Source: Rhodospirillaceae bacterium
GTDB taxonomy: Bacteria; Pseudomonadota; Alphaproteobacteria; CACIAM-22H2
Reading direction: 5' to 3'
Length of the DNA: 37,351 nucleotides
Assembly: GCA_027490975.1 (NCBI GenBank)
Contig: JAIXXA010000137.1
Coordinates: forward strand, 1-37,351
The notes beneath the pieces were generated by a model that searched no databases, was not told where the DNA came from, and saw only the letters and a program-made list of their open reading frames with translations. The position numbers and the translations under genes were made by a program. Shown here piece after piece: positions 34,649 to 37,351 of the stretch (its first letter is position 1; the number at the start of each line of letters is the position of its first letter).

Positions 34649-36307
34649 ATGGCCGAAAACTTCGTTCTGGCGCTGGCACAGGTCAATCCGCGCGTCGGCG
34701 ACGTCGCCGGCAATCTTGCCCTTGTGCGCGCCGCACGCGCCGAGGCGGCTTCGGCCGGTGCCGATCTGGTGCTGCTGCCCGAGTTGGTGCTGTCGGGATA
34801 TCCGCCCGAAGATCTCGTGCTGAAGCCAGCGTTCCTCGCAGCGTGCCGCGAAGCGCTTGACGCCCTCGCCGCCGACACGGCCGACGGCGGGCCGGGACTG
34901 GTCGTGGGCACTCCCTGGCTCGAAGACGGCAAACGCTACAACGCAGTCTGCGTGCTCGACGGCGGCAAGATCGCGACACAGCGCTTCAAGCACCATCTGC
35001 CGAACTACGGCGTGTTCGACGAAAAGCGCGTGTTCGACGCAGGGCCGCTGCCGGGACCTGTGAACTTCCGCGGCGTGCGTCTGGGCCTCATGGTCTGCGA
35101 AGACATGTGGTTTGCCGACGTCGCCGAATGCCTCGTCGAAAGCGGGGCCGAGATCCTCGTCGTGCCCAACGGCTCGCCGTTCGAAACCGACAAGCTCGAC
35201 CGCCGCCTGCAGTTGGCGCTCGCGCGCAGTGCCGAAACCGAACTGCCGCTCGTCTATGTCAACCAGGTCGGCGGCCAGGACGAATTGGTGTTCGACGGCG
35301 CTTCGTTCGTGCTGAACGTCGACCGTTCGCTGCCCGTGCAGCTGCCGCAATTTGCGCAAGCGGTCGTGCCTACGCGCTGGACGCGCGATGCGGGCGGCAA
35401 GCTCGTGTGCGCGCCCGCAGCACAAGCGGCACCGCTTGCGCCGCTTGGCGCCATCTACGGCGCCTTGACGCTGGGCTTGCGCGACTATGTGGAGAAGAAC
35501 TGCTTCAAGGGCGTGATCCTCGGCCTGTCCGGCGGCATCGATTCCGCGTTGACGGCGGCCTTGGCGGTCGATGCGCTCGGGGCCGCGCGCGTGAATGCGG
35601 TGATGATGCCCTCGCGCTACACGAGCCGGGACTCGCTCGAGGATGCGGCCGCGTGCGCCACGCTGCTCGGCATCAAGCTCGATTCTATCGCGATCGAGCC
35701 CGCGGTGGCGGCGTTCGGCGCCATGCTTGCCCCGCATTTCGCCGGGACCCAGCCCGACATCACGGAAGAGAACGTGCAGTCGCGCGTGCGTGGCCTCACG
35801 CTGATGGCACTGTCGAACAAATTCGGCCATATGGTCGTGTCGACCGGCAACAAAAGCGAGATGAGTGCTGGCTACGCCACGCTCTACGGCGACATGTGCG
35901 GCGGTTTCGCCGTGCTGAAGGACGTCTACAAGACGACCGTGTTCGCCTTGTGCCGCTGGCGCAACGAATATCGGCTTGAAGCGGCGCTCGGCCCTCGCGG
36001 CCCGGTAATGCCCGCGCGCGTGATCGAAAAGCCGCCGACCGCCGAATTGCGCGACGGCCAGACAGACGAAGCCTCGCTCGGCCCCTATTCGGAGCTCGAT
36101 GCGATCCTGGCCGAGCTTGTCGAGGGCGAGGCGGACGTCGCCGCGATCGTCGCAAAGGGCCACAAAGAGGCAGATGTGCGACGCATCTGGCGCATGCTCG
36201 ATCTTTCGGAATACAAACGCCGCCAAGCGCCGCCGGGCGTCAAGATCACCAGCCGTGCTTTCGGACGCGAACGGCGCTATCCGATCACCAACGGCTTCCG
36301 GGGTTGA
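34649..36307 (+). CDS. nadE: Glutamine-dependent NAD+ synthetase
   Basis: This 552-aa enzyme amidates nicotinate adenine dinucleotide to NAD with glutamine as donor. The N-terminal nitrilase-like glutaminase domain (about 1-260) has the triad Glu45 in [15 protein letters not shown], Lys114 in [14 protein letters not shown] and Cys150 in MVCEDMW. The C-terminal synthetase domain has the PP-loop [30 protein letters not shown], and [18 protein letters not shown]. Length is usual for the bacterial two-domain form. It is 3 bp after the UPF0114 gene and 5 bp before gltX. Confidence 0.96.
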   Translation: MAENFVLALAQVNPRVGDVAGNLALVRAARAEAASAGADLVLLPELVLSGYPPEDLVLKPAFLAACREALDALAADTADGGPGLVVGTPWLEDGKRYNAVCVLDGGKIATQRFKHHLPNYGVFDEKRVFDAGPLPGPVNFRGVRLGLMVCEDMWFADVAECLVESGAEILVVPNGSPFETDKLDRRLQLALARSAETELPLVYVNQVGGQDELVFDGASFVLNVDRSLPVQLPQFAQAVVPTRWTRDAGGKLVCAPAAQAAPLAPLGAIYGALTLGLRDYVEKNCFKGVILGLSGGIDSALTAALAVDALGAARVNAVMMPSRYTSRDSLEDAAACATLLGIKLDSIAIEPAVAAFGAMLAPHFAGTQPDITEENVQSRVRGLTLMALSNKFGHMVVSTGNKSEMSAGYATLYGDMCGGFAVLKDVYKTTVFALCRWRNEYRLEAALGPRGPVMPARVIEKPPTAELRDGQTDEASLGPYSELDAILAELVEGEADVAAIVAKGHKEADVRRIWRMLDLSEYKRRQAPPGVKITSRAFGRERRYPITNGFRG

Positions 36308-36312
36308 GTTTC

Positions 36313-37351
36313 ATGGTTCGCACGCGTTTCGCACCCTCGCCCACGGGGCGGCTGCATCTCGGCAATGTGCGCGCTGCGCTGCTGAATTGGCTCTTCGCGC
36401 GCCAATCCGGCGGCAGATTCCTGCTCCGCCTCGACGACACCGATCGCGAACGCTCGACGCCCGAATTCGCGGCCGGCATCGAAGAAGATCTGCGCTGGCT
36501 CGGGCTTCAGTGGGACGAATTCGCGCGCCAATCCGACCGGCTTTCGAACTATGCGGATGCCGCCGACAAACTCAAAGCGAGCGGGCGGCTCTATGCCTGC
36601 TACGAGACGCCCGAAGAGCTGAAGCTGCGTCGCTTCGGCCAGGGAAGCGACGGCGGCGTCCAGGTCTACGACCGCGCGGCCTTGCGCCTGTCAGCCGCGC
36701 AAAAGACCGCCTACGAGACCGAAGGGCGCCGCCCGCATTGGCGCTTCCTGCTGAACTGGAAAGAGACGGCGTGGGACGATCTCATTCGCGGGCACTGCAC
36801 CTATCACGGCTCTAAAGTCTCCGATCCCGTGCTCGTGCGCGAAGACGGATCGCCCACCTACACGCTCGCCTCGGTCGTGGACGACATCGAACTCGGCGTG
36901 TCGCATGTCGTGCGCGGCGAAGACCATGTGACGAACACCTCGGTGCAGATCCAGATTTTCGAAGCGCTGGGCCGCAGGGCAACCGACATTGCGTTCGCGC
37001 ATTTCTCGCTGATTTCGGACGGCGGCGGCAATTCTTTGTCGAAGCGCCTCGGCTCGCTGTCGCTTTCCGACCTTCGCGCCGAAGGGATCGAACCCGTTGC
37101 AATCGCGTCGCTGATCGCACGTCTCGGCACGTCCGATCCGGTCGAGCCGCGCGGCACGCTTGCTGAACTCGTACCCGGCTTTGCGTTCGAGAAATTCAGC
37201 CGCGCTTCGCCCAAGCTCGACCCCGAAGAAATTCTGCGTCTCAACGCCAAGATCGTGCACAAGCTCGATTTCGCCGAAATCGCCCATCGTCTGCCCGCTG
37301 GCGCCGACGCGTCCTTCTGGGAGACCGTGCGGCCGAACCTTGCCAAGGTGA
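36313..37351 (+). CDS. gltX: Glutamate--tRNA ligase, N-terminal part (cut by window end)
   Basis: The first 346 codons are present and the frame is open at the right edge. The HIGH-type ATP motif is [20 protein letters not shown], and [10 protein letters not shown] follows as in class I GluRS. The KMSKS counterpart is NSLSKRLGS (residues 240-248). This LSKRLG form, with [11 protein letters not shown] after it, marks one of the two GluRS types found in many alphaproteobacteria. Where a second gltX exists, one copy may prefer tRNA-Gln for the amidotransferase route; that cannot be judged from this window. Start is 5 bp after nadE. Confidence 0.93.
   Translation, partial: MVRTRFAPSPTGRLHLGNVRAALLNWLFARQSGGRFLLRLDDTDRERSTPEFAAGIEEDLRWLGLQWDEFARQSDRLSNYADAADKLKASGRLYACYETPEELKLRRFGQGSDGGVQVYDRAALRLSAAQKTAYETEGRRPHWRFLLNWKETAWDDLIRGHCTYHGSKVSDPVLVREDGSPTYTLASVVDDIELGVSHVVRGEDHVTNTSVQIQIFEALGRRATDIAFAHFSLISDGGGNSLSKRLGSLSLSDLRAEGIEPVAIASLIARLGTSDPVEPRGTLAELVPGFAFEKFSRASPKLDPEEILRLNAKIVHKLDFAEIAHRLPAGADASFWETVRPNLAKV

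Overview
The window is gene-dense, GC-rich bacterial chromosome. Gene content and style point to an alphaproteobacterium, probably of the Rhodospirillales type: several ABC importers for organic solutes, a class II DAHP synthase, a DUF3108 protein, an L-2-haloacid dehalogenase, many 1-4 bp start/stop overlaps, and strong G/C preference at third codon positions. The lineage is an inference from gene content only. I see no rRNA, CRISPR array, insertion sequence, phage gene or other sign of recent transfer, and no gene-free stretch above 300 bp.

Layout. Positions 1-3890 (minus strand) hold a branched-chain-type importer, livG-livF-livK-livH-livM, with livM cut by the window edge. A 256 bp AT-rich divergent region separates it from a plus-strand group: a B12-binding-type radical SAM enzyme, a translationally coupled Smr-like small protein, and a class III nucleotidyl-cyclase-like protein with diverged substrate-binding residues (4147-7617). 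On the minus strand, 7637-13139 carries a 93-aa unknown protein, msrA, a complete polar amino acid importer (ATPase, binding protein, two permeases) and a pentapeptide-repeat protein. Next come an L-2-haloacid dehalogenase (+), tRNA-Val(CAC) (-), a DUF3108 protein (+), a DUF2721 membrane protein and gph (-), then glmU-glmS, gabD, two small unknown genes and gor (+), ending against a convergent YdcF-type protein (-).

The most interesting region is 24248-30364. A sequence matching the sigma-54 -24/-12 consensus lies upstream of an operon for a Tat-exported BMP-family binding protein, two permeases, a biuret-hydrolase-like cysteine hydrolase, a double ATPase and a second cysteine hydrolase of the same superfamily. 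I read this as a nitrogen-regulated uptake-and-hydrolysis system for a small amide or ureide, possibly triuret/biuret. The substrate is a hypothesis. No allophanate hydrolase is present in the window.

The last part (30443-37351) is biosynthetic: class II DAHP synthase, then a compact run of nicotinate phosphoribosyltransferase, nitronate monooxygenase, a UPF0114 membrane protein, NAD+ synthetase and the start of gltX. NAD salvage genes frame this run. Inverted repeats overlap the Shine-Dalgarno region of three genes (6499, 30443, 31888), which suggests local control of those genes.
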